Source of the DNA: DATKMS01 sp041497995
GTDB taxonomy: Bacteria > Desulfobacterota > Binatia > HRBIN30
Length of the DNA stretch: 5,222 bases
Direction of reading: 5' to 3'
NCBI GenBank assembly: GCA_041497995.1
Contig: JBGQHM010000450.1
Location: 1 to 5,222 of the forward strand
Shown: in pieces, positions 1-5,222 of the stretch
Position numbering within the stretch: the first letter of the stretch is position 1
Layout: each line of letters opens with the position of its first letter
Notes under the pieces: generated by a model
What the model saw: the letters and a program-made list of their open reading frames with translations, nothing else
The model's database searches: none
Told to the model about the DNA's origin: nothing
Position numbers and translations under genes: made by a program

Positions 1-1338
1 CGGTTCGAGGCGGCGAGCGCGACGGAGATCGAGAGCGCACTCAGCGAGGCGCACGCCACCTTCCGGCGCTGGCGCATCACCCCTTTCGGCGAACGCGCCG
101 AGCGGATGCGCAACGCCGCCGCATTGTTGCGGCAGGAGCAGGCGCGCCTCGCGGCGGTGATCACCGCGGAGATGGGCAAGCCGATCGTCGAGGCGGAAGC
201 CGAGATCGAGAAGTGCGCCTGGAATTGCGACTTCTACGCCGACAACGCGGAACGCTTTCTGGCGGATGAGCCGCAGGTGTCGAGCGCGACCGAGAGCTAC
301 GTAGAGTTCCCGCCGCTCGGTGTGGTGCTCGCAATCATGCCGTGGAACTTCCCCTTCTGGCAGGTGTTCCGTTTCGCTGCGCCGGCGCTGATGGCCGGGA
401 ACACGGCGATCCTGAAGCACGCGTCGAATGTTCCCCAGTGCGCGCTGGCGATCGAAGACGTCTTTGTGCGTAGCGGGTTTCCGACCGGCGCGTTTCGCTC
501 GCTTCTCATTCCCGGCGGCGCGGCGACCCGCCTGATCGACGATCCGCGCATCGTAGCCGTGACCCTGACGGGCAGCGACGCCGCCGGACGCACCGTGGCG
601 GCGGCGGCCGGCCGCGCCATCAAGAAGACTGTCCTGGAGCTCGGTGGCTCCGACCCGTTCATCGTCTTGGAAGATGCGGACCTGTCCGGGGCGGTGGAGA
701 CCGCGATCCGTGCGCGCTATCAGAATACCGGGCAGAGCTGCATAGCCGCGAAGCGCTTCATTGCGGTCGACGCGATCTTCCATCAATTCGAGCGGCGCTT
801 CGTCGAAGCGGTGCGCAGCTTGCGCGTCGGCGATCCCATGGAGCGCGCCACGCAGATCGGACCGCTGGCGCGCGATGATTTGCGTGACACGTTGGAGCAG
901 CAGGTGCAGACATCGGTAGGGCAGGGCGCGCGGTTGCTCACCGGCGGCGCACGGCGCACGGGCCCGGGGTACTTTTTTGAGCCGACCGTGTTGACCGACG
1001 TCCGCGCTGACATGCCGGCGTCATGCGAGGAGGTCTTCGGACCCGTCGCGGCGTTGATTCGAGTGCGTGACGCGGACGCAGCGATCGCGGCGGCGAATGA
1101 CTCGCCTTACGGGCTCGGTGCCAATCTGTGGACCGGTGATCTGTCGCGCGCCCGTCGCTTGGCGCGTGACATCGAGGCCGGGCAGGTGTTCATTAACGGG
1201 ATGGTCACATCGGACCCGCGTCTGCCGTTCGGTGGTGTGAAGGCGTCCGGCTACGGCCGCGAGCTTTCGGCATACGGCATCCGCGAGTTCGTCAACGTGC
1301 AGACGGTATGGATCGGACCGGGCCTGCGGCCGGCGTGA
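1..1338 (+). CDS. NAD(P)-dependent aldehyde dehydrogenase, succinate-semialdehyde dehydrogenase Sad/YneI type (5' partial)
   Basis: Oxidises an aldehyde to a carboxylic acid with NAD(P)+; succinate semialdehyde to succinate is the likely reaction by family, in the cytoplasm. The frame is open from base 1, giving 445 visible residues. Compared with E. coli Sad as I recall it, roughly 15-20 N-terminal residues are missing, so the ATG at 106 is internal. Numbering from base 1: the MPWNFP motif carries the oxyanion Asn116; LTGS near 188-191 is the cofactor-binding turn; LELGGSDPF carries the general-base Glu213; GQSC carries the nucleophile Cys247; EEVFGPV lies near 343-349; and PFGGVKASGYGREL is near the C-terminus. 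KHASN and RYQNTGQ also resemble Sad more than GabD. The residue two after the catalytic Cys is Ala, so the GabD-type redox Cys pair is absent. The substrate is inferred; the family call is firm. The next gene on the same strand starts 100 bases downstream. Confidence 0.93.
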   Translation, partial: RFEAASATEIESALSEAHATFRRWRITPFGERAERMRNAAALLRQEQARLAAVITAEMGKPIVEAEAEIEKCAWNCDFYADNAERFLADEPQVSSATESYVEFPPLGVVLAIMPWNFPFWQVFRFAAPALMAGNTAILKHASNVPQCALAIEDVFVRSGFPTGAFRSLLIPGGAATRLIDDPRIVAVTLTGSDAAGRTVAAAAGRAIKKTVLELGGSDPFIVLEDADLSGAVETAIRARYQNTGQSCIAAKRFIAVDAIFHQFERRFVEAVRSLRVGDPMERATQIGPLARDDLRDTLEQQVQTSVGQGARLLTGGARRTGPGYFFEPTVLTDVRADMPASCEEVFGPVAALIRVRDADAAIAAANDSPYGLGANLWTGDLSRARRLARDIEAGQVFINGMVTSDPRLPFGGVKASGYGRELSAYGIREFVNVQTVWIGPGLRPA

Positions 1339-1367
1339 GTTCTATGGGCCGCTCCCATTGGTCGCTA

Positions 1368-1383
1368 CGGGCTTCGACGCCCG
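1368..1383 (+). other. Small inverted repeat after the dehydrogenase gene, possible weak terminator
   Basis: CGGGC (1368-1372) and GCCCG (1379-1383) form a 5-bp perfect stem around a 6-base TTCGAC loop, 30 bases after the dehydrogenase stop. There is no T-run directly after it (ACACGCTTTAG follows), so intrinsic termination is doubtful. Stems this short occur by chance in GC-rich DNA. The rest of the 100-base gap shows no promoter I would defend. Confidence 0.2.
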
Positions 1384-1426
1384 ACACGCTTTAGCCTGGA
1401 TGCCGCCGCAACGGCTCCGCGCCGAG

Positions 1427-1436
1427 AAGGGAGGAG
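1427..1436 (+). promoter_or_regulatory. Ribosome binding site of the VOC gene
   Basis: AAGGGAGGAG lies two bases before the ATG at 1439; its GGAGG core ends four bases before the start. It decides the start codon: the frame is open back to a TTG at 1358, but that codon has no such site. Confidence 0.75.
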
Positions 1437-1438
1437 CA

Positions 1439-1888
1439 ATGAAGCCACCAATCTTGAATCACGTCGCGCTCACGGTGTCGCGACGGTTGGTGAGCGACAC
1501 GCCGGAGCGGCGCAACCTGCTTGACTTCTACGAGGGCGTCTTCGGCTGGCGCGCCATCGACCTGATGTCCATCGAAGGTGAGCGCGTCGTGATGCACCTG
1601 CATCAGGTGACGCACTTCCTGTATCTGGTCGGTGGCGACACGCCCACCGTCGCGCCGGCCGGCGACCACTTCGGCATCGAAGTGTACGAACCTGAGACAC
1701 TGGCGGCCATCGTCGGGCGGGCGAAGGCATTCAAGGCCGAGCGCGATCCGGCGGTCGAGGTGGTCGACATCGCCGTCGAGGAGTACGGTCCGATCCGCAT
1801 CCACAACGCGTATCTGCGCTACCTGCTTCCACTGATGGTGGAGGTGCAATACTACGAAGGCGTCGAGGTTCGATTGGATGAGATTTGA
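1439..1888 (+). CDS. VOC family protein (glyoxalase/bleomycin-resistance/dioxygenase superfamily)
   Basis: A 149-residue single-domain protein, probably cytoplasmic and acting as a dimer. It opens with NHVALTV, the usual first strand of a VOC module, and has FYEGVFGWRAID after it, matching the common FY..vLGw pattern. A second module begins near DHFGIEV. Likely metal ligands by position are His8, His77 and Glu135 (in MVEVQYYE), so a metal-dependent enzyme is plausible; the substrate cannot be read. An extra His-rich stretch, MHLHQVTH, at about 52-59 may line the pocket. The start at 1439 is chosen for its strong ribosome site and because the protein then begins one strand before the VOC fold, as usual. 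The YceI-like gene follows after 20 bases with its own ribosome site, so the two are probably co-transcribed. The domain call is good; glyoxalase, epimerase and ring-cleaving dioxygenase roles all remain open. Confidence 0.85.
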   Translation: MKPPILNHVALTVSRRLVSDTPERRNLLDFYEGVFGWRAIDLMSIEGERVVMHLHQVTHFLYLVGGDTPTVAPAGDHFGIEVYEPETLAAIVGRAKAFKAERDPAVEVVDIAVEEYGPIRIHNAYLRYLLPLMVEVQYYEGVEVRLDEI

Positions 1889-1898
1889 CCCGCGCCGC

Positions 1899-1904
1899 AA
1901 GGAG
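1899..1904 (+). promoter_or_regulatory. Ribosome binding site of the YceI-like gene
   Basis: AAGGAG, four bases before the ATG at 1909. It favours 1909 over the in-frame TTG at 1885, which overlaps the VOC stop codon and has no comparable site. Confidence 0.65.
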
Positions 1905-1908
1905 CTAC

Positions 1909-2442
1909 ATGGTTCATCTCGATGCGTCGTCGGCTGAGTGCTTCGTTTTCATCTACAAGGAAGGCTTGCTGTCGGCTGTCGCTCACGACTTGAAGATTCG
2001 CGTCACCAAGTTCGTCATCGACGTGGACGAGGCGACACGCGCCATCACGGCGCGGTTTGACGCCGCGTCTCTGCGGGTCGTCTGTGCGATGAATGGAGAT
2101 GAGGAAGCTGCGGGCAGCCTGACCGCGGCGAACAAGCGCGAGATCGAAGGCAACATCCGCGATGTACTCAATGTGCGCGAGTATCCAGAGGTCCGTTTCG
2201 TCTCGACCGCCGTCGAGGAGAAGGGCGGCACGTTCGTAGTGAAGGGCAAGCTGGCGCTGCATGGCCACGACCGCCAGGTGCGGGTTCGCGTGCAGCCGGA
2301 TGGCGCGCACTACATCGCGGAGGCGCGCCTACACCAACCCGACTTCGGCATCCGGCCGTATACGGCGCTGCTGGGCGCATTGAAGGTGCAGGCCGAGGTT
2401 CTGATACGGGTCATTGTGCCGGCGTCGGCGCCGCGGCCGTGA
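1909..2442 (+). CDS. YceI-like lipocalin-fold domain protein without a signal peptide
   Basis: A 177-residue protein with the YceI pattern: an early VAHDLKIRV strand, FDAASLRV, then the region IRDVLNVREYPEVRF (83-97), which corresponds to the family's 'L...FFDVEKYP.i.F' segment. After this come the strand GKLALHGHDRQVRVRV (113-128) and PDFGIRPYTALLGALK near the end, matching the family's DFGI and loop region. YceI proteins form a beta-barrel that binds long isoprenoid or other amphipathic ligands, and E. coli YceI is periplasmic. Here the N-terminus (MVHLDASSAECF) shows no signal peptide, so the protein should stay in the cytoplasm; the TTG start at 1885 would not add one either. Length is near the usual 170-190. 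It sits 20 bases after the VOC gene, suggesting one operon. The ligand and role are unknown; the domain call is fairly firm. Confidence 0.82.
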   Translation: MVHLDASSAECFVFIYKEGLLSAVAHDLKIRVTKFVIDVDEATRAITARFDAASLRVVCAMNGDEEAAGSLTAANKREIEGNIRDVLNVREYPEVRFVSTAVEEKGGTFVVKGKLALHGHDRQVRVRVQPDGAHYIAEARLHQPDFGIRPYTALLGALKVQAEVLIRVIVPASAPRP

Positions 2443-2474
2443 AGGGCACGCGCAGAGAAGGTCCGGGTAGCCGC

Positions 2475-2505
2475 CGTTCTTGCCCCGCGATGCGGGGCAA
2501 GAACG
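2475..2505. repeat. Perfect 14-bp inverted repeat between convergent genes
   Basis: The left arm CGTTCTTGCCCCGC (2475-2488) and right arm GCGGGGCAAGAACG (2492-2505) are exact reverse complements around a 3-base GAT spacer. It lies 32 bases after the YceI-like stop and 22 bases beyond the stop of the minus-strand GFA gene, so it is placed to end transcription from both sides. Neither strand has a T-run after the stem, so it is not a textbook intrinsic terminator. It could act as a U-less hairpin terminator, as an RNA 3'-end stabiliser, or be one copy of a dispersed palindromic repeat. The rest of 2443-2527 shows nothing else I can name. Confidence 0.8.
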
Positions 2506-2527
2506 ATCGGCCCTGCGTTGGGAGATT

Positions 2528-2935
2528 TCAGCCCGGAGTACGTTCGAAGGTCGGTACGCCGTCCGGCACGTGGTGGAAACTCTGCTTGTCGATGGTGAAG
2601 ATCACCATCTGTGGTCCACCGAATACAGCGGGATCGTCGAACGTACCGACCTTGAGGAGTACGACGCCCGGCAGGCCCGAGCTCCTCGCCAGAATGTGCG
2701 TGCCGCACTGGGCGCAGAACTCACGCGTCACGGGGTTCGCGAGATCGCTGCGGCGGAACTCTTTGGCTGAGCCCTTGACGTAGGCGAACCCCGGCTCGGG
2801 CATACCCATGACGACGTTCGGGTGACCGCCCGAGATGTACTGACACTCTCGACAATGGCACTGCCCTTTGAAGAGCGATTCGCCCGTCGCCTGGTAGCGA
2901 ACCGCGCCACAGTAACATCCTCCTTGGATTTCCAT
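2528..2935 (-). CDS. GFA/CENP-V domain zinc protein (glutathione-dependent formaldehyde-activating-like)
   Basis: A 135-residue protein with the complete cysteine set of the GFA (Mss4-like) fold. Cys7 and Cys9 (GGCYCGAVRY) pair with Cys74 and Cys77 (FCAQCGTH) to make the structural zinc site. Cys26, Cys28 and Cys31 (CHCRECQ) make the second zinc site, which in Paracoccus Gfa is linked to S-hydroxymethylglutathione formation. The spacing fits the common short GFA proteins rather than the ~190-residue Gfa itself, so the formaldehyde role is only a family label. The start at 2935 is chosen because AAGGGAGGGAG (2940-2950, minus strand) precedes it and the domain begins at residue 6; the frame is open to 2971 but without a ribosome site. 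It is the second gene of a minus-strand pair, 45 bases after the tandem-domain gene. The domain call is firm; the substrate is not known. Confidence 0.9.
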   Translation of the reverse strand: MEIQGGCYCGAVRYQATGESLFKGQCHCRECQYISGGHPNVVMGMPEPGFAYVKGSAKEFRRSDLANPVTREFCAQCGTHILARSSGLPGVVLLKVGTFDDPAVFGGPQMVIFTIDKQSFHHVPDGVPTFERTPG

Positions 2936-2939
2936 GCAA

Positions 2940-2950
2940 CTCCCTCCCTT
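2940..2950 (-). promoter_or_regulatory. Ribosome binding site of the GFA gene
   Basis: On the minus strand this reads AAGGGAGGGAG, ending four bases before the ATG at 2935. It decides between 2935 and the upstream in-frame ATG at 2971. Confidence 0.7.
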
Positions 2951-2980
2951 CTCCAAAATGTGACCATGCACTCCGTGCTG

Positions 2981-3673
2981 CTAACGCAGTGGCGACCACG
3001 ACGCCGGCCGCAGCAGCTTGCTCTCCCAGCGGTCGCGGTACTTGAGTCCCTCTTGCATCCAATCACCGGGACGCGACACACGCTCGCCCGACGTGAGCAG
3101 GTGCGAGAACGCTTCCCAGTTGATGATCTTTTGCAACAGCACGACCTCGTGGAAGCGGCCGGTGCCCGGCGCAACCGTCCAGCACGCCTCCACGGAGATC
3201 ATCTTCGACTGCCGCGTGGCCGGAAAGAAGATGCCACCAAGCGCCGCGGTGTAGTCGTCGAGCCGGCCCGGGTACGGCCAGCCGGTGTCGTGCAGGTACA
3301 ACGAGACGGCACCGGCTTCCGCGGGCGCCGGCACGATCTTGAAGTCGACCTCCTGCGTCGGCGACCACGATGTGGGCAGCAGCAGCTTGCTCGTGACCTC
3401 GCGGCGGTACTGCCACGCGGTCGCGTACCAGTCGCGCCACGCGGCGTCGGTCTGCGTGCGTGCAGCGAGCGCTCCCCACGCCTGCCAATCGCGCACCGCA
3501 GTGATGGAGACGGCGTGATAGCTCGGCCCGGTGCCATGCGTGTGGTGCCAGAACCACAGCAGCTTCGCGGCGCCATCGTGTTCGATCAACGGGACCCATT
3601 GCTCGCGCAGCGCGTGCTCAAAGACGTCCATCTTGCCGCCAACGATCTCGTGCGTTTCGTGCAGATAGAGCAT
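2981..3673 (-). CDS. Tandem-domain protein, NIPSNAP-like/dimeric alpha-beta barrel (function unknown)
   Basis: A 230-residue soluble protein, with no signal peptide or membrane segment, made of two related halves. The first (about 1-105) opens with MLYLHETHEIVGGKM and an acidic/aromatic helix, the pattern of NIPSNAP-type dimeric alpha-beta barrels (strand, 'pGk...f', helix, then 'gfW'). The halves end alike: YRREVTSKLLLPTSWSP (89-105) and YRDRWESKLLRPASWSP (212-228) share 11 of 17 residues. Upstream of these, His53 (YHAV) and His175 (FHEV) occupy matching places, followed by DWQAWG and NWEAFS. Such folds occur in monooxygenases, dehydratases and structural proteins, so no reaction can be assigned. 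The start at 3673 is set by an excellent AGGAGG site seven bases before it; the frame stays open to 3775. It leads a unit with the GFA gene. The internal repeat is seen directly; the family name is inference. Confidence 0.72.
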   Translation of the reverse strand: MLYLHETHEIVGGKMDVFEHALREQWVPLIEHDGAAKLLWFWHHTHGTGPSYHAVSITAVRDWQAWGALAARTQTDAAWRDWYATAWQYRREVTSKLLLPTSWSPTQEVDFKIVPAPAEAGAVSLYLHDTGWPYPGRLDDYTAALGGIFFPATRQSKMISVEACWTVAPGTGRFHEVVLLQKIINWEAFSHLLTSGERVSRPGDWMQEGLKYRDRWESKLLRPASWSPLR

Positions 3674-3680
3674 AGTTCCA

Positions 3681-3686
3681 CCTCCT
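3681..3686 (-). promoter_or_regulatory. Ribosome binding site of the tandem-domain gene
   Basis: AGGAGG on the minus strand, seven bases before the ATG at 3673; a perfect Shine-Dalgarno core at ideal distance. It excludes the longer start at 3775, which would also run through the divergent promoter region. Confidence 0.85.
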
Positions 3687-3747
3687 GATTCGTTCGAGCT
3701 CGCACGCATAGCACAGCGGCGGCTTGTACCACAGACACCCGCCGCCA

Positions 3748-3776
3748 TTGACAGAGCGTGGTCCCGCCGAGACAAT
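3748..3776 (+). promoter_or_regulatory. Probable sigma70-type promoter for the YqgE/AlgH gene
   Basis: A consensus -35 box TTGACA (3748-3753) is followed, after exactly 17 bases, by GACAAT (3771-3776), which keeps four of six -10 positions including the important second A and last T. A transcript would begin near 3783, leaving a short leader before the GTG at 3809. It lies in the divergent gap between the tandem-domain gene and this one. I see no equally good promoter for the minus-strand unit in the same gap. Confidence 0.55.
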
Positions 3777-3799
3777 CCGTCACAGACAGTCCATTGCCC

Positions 3800-3806
3800 G
3801 GAGGAG
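3800..3806 (+). promoter_or_regulatory. Ribosome binding site before GTG 3809 of the YqgE/AlgH gene
   Basis: GGAGGAG, separated from the GTG by two bases (its GGAGG core by four). A second, weaker GGAG at 3822-3825 sits four bases before ATG 3830 and ten before ATG 3836, so the true start stays open. Confidence 0.45.
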
Positions 3807-3808
3807 CG

Positions 3809-4393
3809 GTGGCGAAGACGCGGAGCGAGATGACTATGAGTGACAACTGGTTGGCCCCGACACTGCTGCTAGCGATGCCGCAAATGCTGGATCCGAATTT
3901 TGCGCGCTCGGTCGTGCTCCTCTGCAAGCACGAACGCGAGGGAGCGATGGGACTGGTCGTCAACAAACCGACCGACACCCGCGCCGCCAGCCTGGTGCTG
4001 CTCGACCCGCCCCCGAAGCGCGACAGCGGCCTCGAGGTCTGGGTCGGCGGTCCGGTCGAACCGCAGCGCGGCTGGCTCCTTCTCGGCTACGATCCCGGCA
4101 ATGGGGAATCGATGGCTATTGGTGAAGGGTTGTACCTCTCCGCGTCGGCCGACGTGTTGCGACGCTTGATCGAAGAGGGTGAGGAAGGGAGCAAGGAGCA
4201 ACGCTGCTTCCTCGGCTATGCCGGCTGGGGCGGCGGCCAATTGGAGTCAGAGCTGGCGGCCTCCGCGTGGCTCACTGTCGACGTATCGAAGCCCCTAGTG
4301 TTTGGCGGCGAGCCGGAGCGCATGTGGGAGACCGCTATTCGTAGCCTAGGAATCGATCCCTACGCCCTGCAGATGGGCACGGGGATTCACTGA
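3809..4393 (+). CDS. YqgE/AlgH family protein (UPF0301)
   Basis: A cytoplasmic protein of a conserved bacterial family of uncertain function; Pseudomonas AlgH was named for effects on alginate regulation, and the biochemical role is unsettled. Family marks run the full length: LLLAMPQMLDPNFARSVVLLCKH, GAMGLVVNKPT, VGGPVEPQRGW, the SADVLRRL segment, the signature FLGYAGWGGGQLESEL and SAWLTV, then RMWETAIRSLGID at the end. Three starts are possible: GTG 3809 (194 residues), ATG 3830 (187) and ATG 3836 (185, beginning MSDNWLAP). I chose 3809 because GGAGGAG plus two bases precedes it, the same arrangement as at the VOC gene; homology length (E. coli YqgE about 187) fits the later ATGs equally well. 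It is transcribed alone, divergent from the tandem-domain gene, and its stop lies 30 bases from the stop of the converging glycosyltransferase gene. Confidence 0.92.
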   Translation: MAKTRSEMTMSDNWLAPTLLLAMPQMLDPNFARSVVLLCKHEREGAMGLVVNKPTDTRAASLVLLDPPPKRDSGLEVWVGGPVEPQRGWLLLGYDPGNGESMAIGEGLYLSASADVLRRLIEEGEEGSKEQRCFLGYAGWGGGQLESELAASAWLTVDVSKPLVFGGEPERMWETAIRSLGIDPYALQMGTGIH

Positions 4394-4423
4394 AGCGGCT
4401 CCAGGACTACCCACCGTCTGTAG

Positions 4424-5222
4424 CTAGGGCGGTGCGGCGCTGTAGCGGGCGAATACCAAGCGCTGCGCGCGGTGCGAGCTGATTTCCGGGCCGCCGCGGG
4501 CAATGGCGTGCCAGTGAGGGTCTGCAGCGCAAGCGCGCTCGTCCCAGCGGCTCTCGGTGATCAGGTAGGCGCCAGGGCCGGGCGGTGTACACGGCCCCGG
4601 TCCCTGCACCGACTGCACGACGGGCACATGACGACGCAAGTGATAGAGGAAACAGATCGCATTTTCGTCGTCGACGTCCAGGAAAGCGAGCGCTTCCTGC
4701 GGACCGACCTCGGCCGACACGCGCTGCGCGAGAGGCCGGAAGGATAGAGCCTCGCCGCGCACGATCGCATCTGAGGAGAATGCGATCGTCCAACCCAAGG
4801 CCATCGTTCCTACCAACCCGTACGCTGCTAAGTCGAAGCGCCGCTGCCATGTCCAACCCACAATCAGGTCGGCACCAATACCGATTCCGATGATCAATAT
4901 CGCGACGGAGAGAGTGTATTCGTGCAGGTGGAGACGCCACCAATAGCTCCACTGTTGCTCGGATGCGCCGAAGCCGCCGAGCCCCATACGCAACGCCAGT
5001 GCGCCGATCAGCGCGGCGATCACGAGACTTCCAATAACGACGTGAACCGCTCGCGGTGTGCGAACGTCTCGACGCAGGCTGCGGAGCCGCTCGAGCTGCG
5101 GCACGAGCCACGCGGCCAGCAGGATCGCCAACGCCGGACGAATCGGTAGGAGATAGGCGCGGCGCTTCCCAAAGGCGAGGGAGAAGAAGACAAACATCAC
5201 AACAACCCAGGCCCAGAGGAAG
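4424..5222 (-). CDS. C-terminal part of an ArnT/PMT-like membrane glycosyltransferase (5' partial)
   Basis: The frame is open through the right edge (residues FLWAWVV precede the ATG at 5200), so the gene starts outside the window and 5200 is not its start. Counting from 5200: FFSLAFGKRRAYLLPIRPALAILLA (5-29) matches the 'FFSls..K...YlLPlyPalalL' segment of lipid-linked-sugar glycosyltransferases such as ArnT and the PMT (GT39/GT83) group. Hydrophobic, likely membrane-spanning stretches lie at about 1-10, 16-34, 52-70, 95-116 and 122-141. A soluble tail of about 115 residues follows (142-258), with FRPLAQRV and AICFLYHLRRHVPVV, like the C-terminal extramembrane domain of these enzymes. The catalytic N-terminal loop with its acidic residues is not in the window, so the sugar donor and acceptor cannot be told. 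By family it would move a sugar from a polyprenyl-phosphate carrier at the outer face of the inner membrane. Confidence 0.8.
   Translation of the reverse strand, partial: FLWAWVVVMFVFFSLAFGKRRAYLLPIRPALAILLAAWLVPQLERLRSLRRDVRTPRAVHVVIGSLVIAALIGALALRMGLGGFGASEQQWSYWWRLHLHEYTLSVAILIIGIGIGADLIVGWTWQRRFDLAAYGLVGTMALGWTIAFSSDAIVRGEALSFRPLAQRVSAEVGPQEALAFLDVDDENAICFLYHLRRHVPVVQSVQGPGPCTPPGPGAYLITESRWDERACAADPHWHAIARGGPEISSHRAQRLVFARYSAAPP

Noticed and set aside
1358..1438. Longer N-terminus for the VOC protein from TTG 1358
   Set aside because: No ribosome site before it, and the added residues are outside the VOC fold; ATG 1439 has a strong site.
1391..1900. Open frame of 169 codons antisense to the VOC gene
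   Set aside because: No domain pattern or ribosome site; the + strand frame has VOC motifs and a strong site.
2822..3688. Open frame of 288 codons on the + strand
   Set aside because: It lies antisense to both the tandem-domain and GFA genes, is rich in Arg and Pro, has no ribosome site, and matches no family I know. The minus-strand frames carry clear domains, good ribosome sites and an internal repeat.
3718..3746. Inverted repeat GGCGGC / GCCGCC beside the YqgE promoter, possible operator
   Set aside because: Only six GC-only base pairs with a 17-base spacer; easily chance in this composition, so not listed as a regulatory site.
3674..3775. Longer N-terminus for the tandem-domain protein from 3775
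   Set aside because: ATG 3673 has a perfect AGGAGG seven bases upstream and matches the expected domain start; the extension covers the divergent promoter region.
4407..5111. Open frame of 234 codons on the - strand
   Set aside because: It overlaps the glycosyltransferase in another frame; its product is Arg/Ala-rich low-complexity sequence, typical of a shadow frame in GC-rich DNA.
1..5222. A single novel multi-gene system across the window
   Set aside because: The genes fall into separate units with different orientations and mostly common families; no defence, mobile, biosynthetic-cluster or CRISPR signature is visible.

Overview
The window is GC-rich, bacterial and ordinary in style: tightly packed protein genes, short gaps, clear purine-rich Shine-Dalgarno sites, and no RNA gene, CRISPR array, transposase or phage gene that I can see. 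The high GC and gene mix would fit an uncultured soil or aquatic proteobacterium-like lineage, but this is an impression from the proteins and not a taxonomic result.

Layout. Positions 1-1338 (+) hold most of an aldehyde dehydrogenase of the succinate-semialdehyde dehydrogenase Sad/YneI type, cut by the left edge. After a 100-base gap come two closely spaced + genes: a single-domain VOC (glyoxalase/dioxygenase superfamily) protein at 1439-1888 and a YceI-like protein without a signal peptide at 1909-2442. The next gap (2443-2527) lies between converging genes and carries a perfect 14-bp inverted repeat. Positions 2528-3673 hold a two-gene minus-strand unit, read from right to left: a tandem-domain protein resembling NIPSNAP/dimeric alpha-beta-barrel proteins (2981-3673), then a small GFA/CENP-V zinc protein (2528-2935). 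A divergent intergenic region follows, with a good sigma70-type promoter pointing right, then a YqgE/AlgH family gene (3809-4393, +). It converges with the C-terminal part of an ArnT/PMT-like membrane glycosyltransferase (4424-5222, -), cut by the right edge.

How the genes fit together. The dehydrogenase, VOC and GFA proteins belong to families that often handle aldehydes or other small reactive compounds, and the NIPSNAP-like fold is common among small-molecule enzymes, so a loose metabolic or detoxification theme is possible. Nothing in the sequence ties them into one pathway, and they lie in at least three transcription directions or units. YqgE and the glycosyltransferase look unrelated to that theme. 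I found no convincing new multi-gene system. The items most worth a second look are the internally duplicated 230-residue protein, the perfect inverted repeat without a U-tract, and the cytoplasmic-looking YceI protein paired with a VOC protein.
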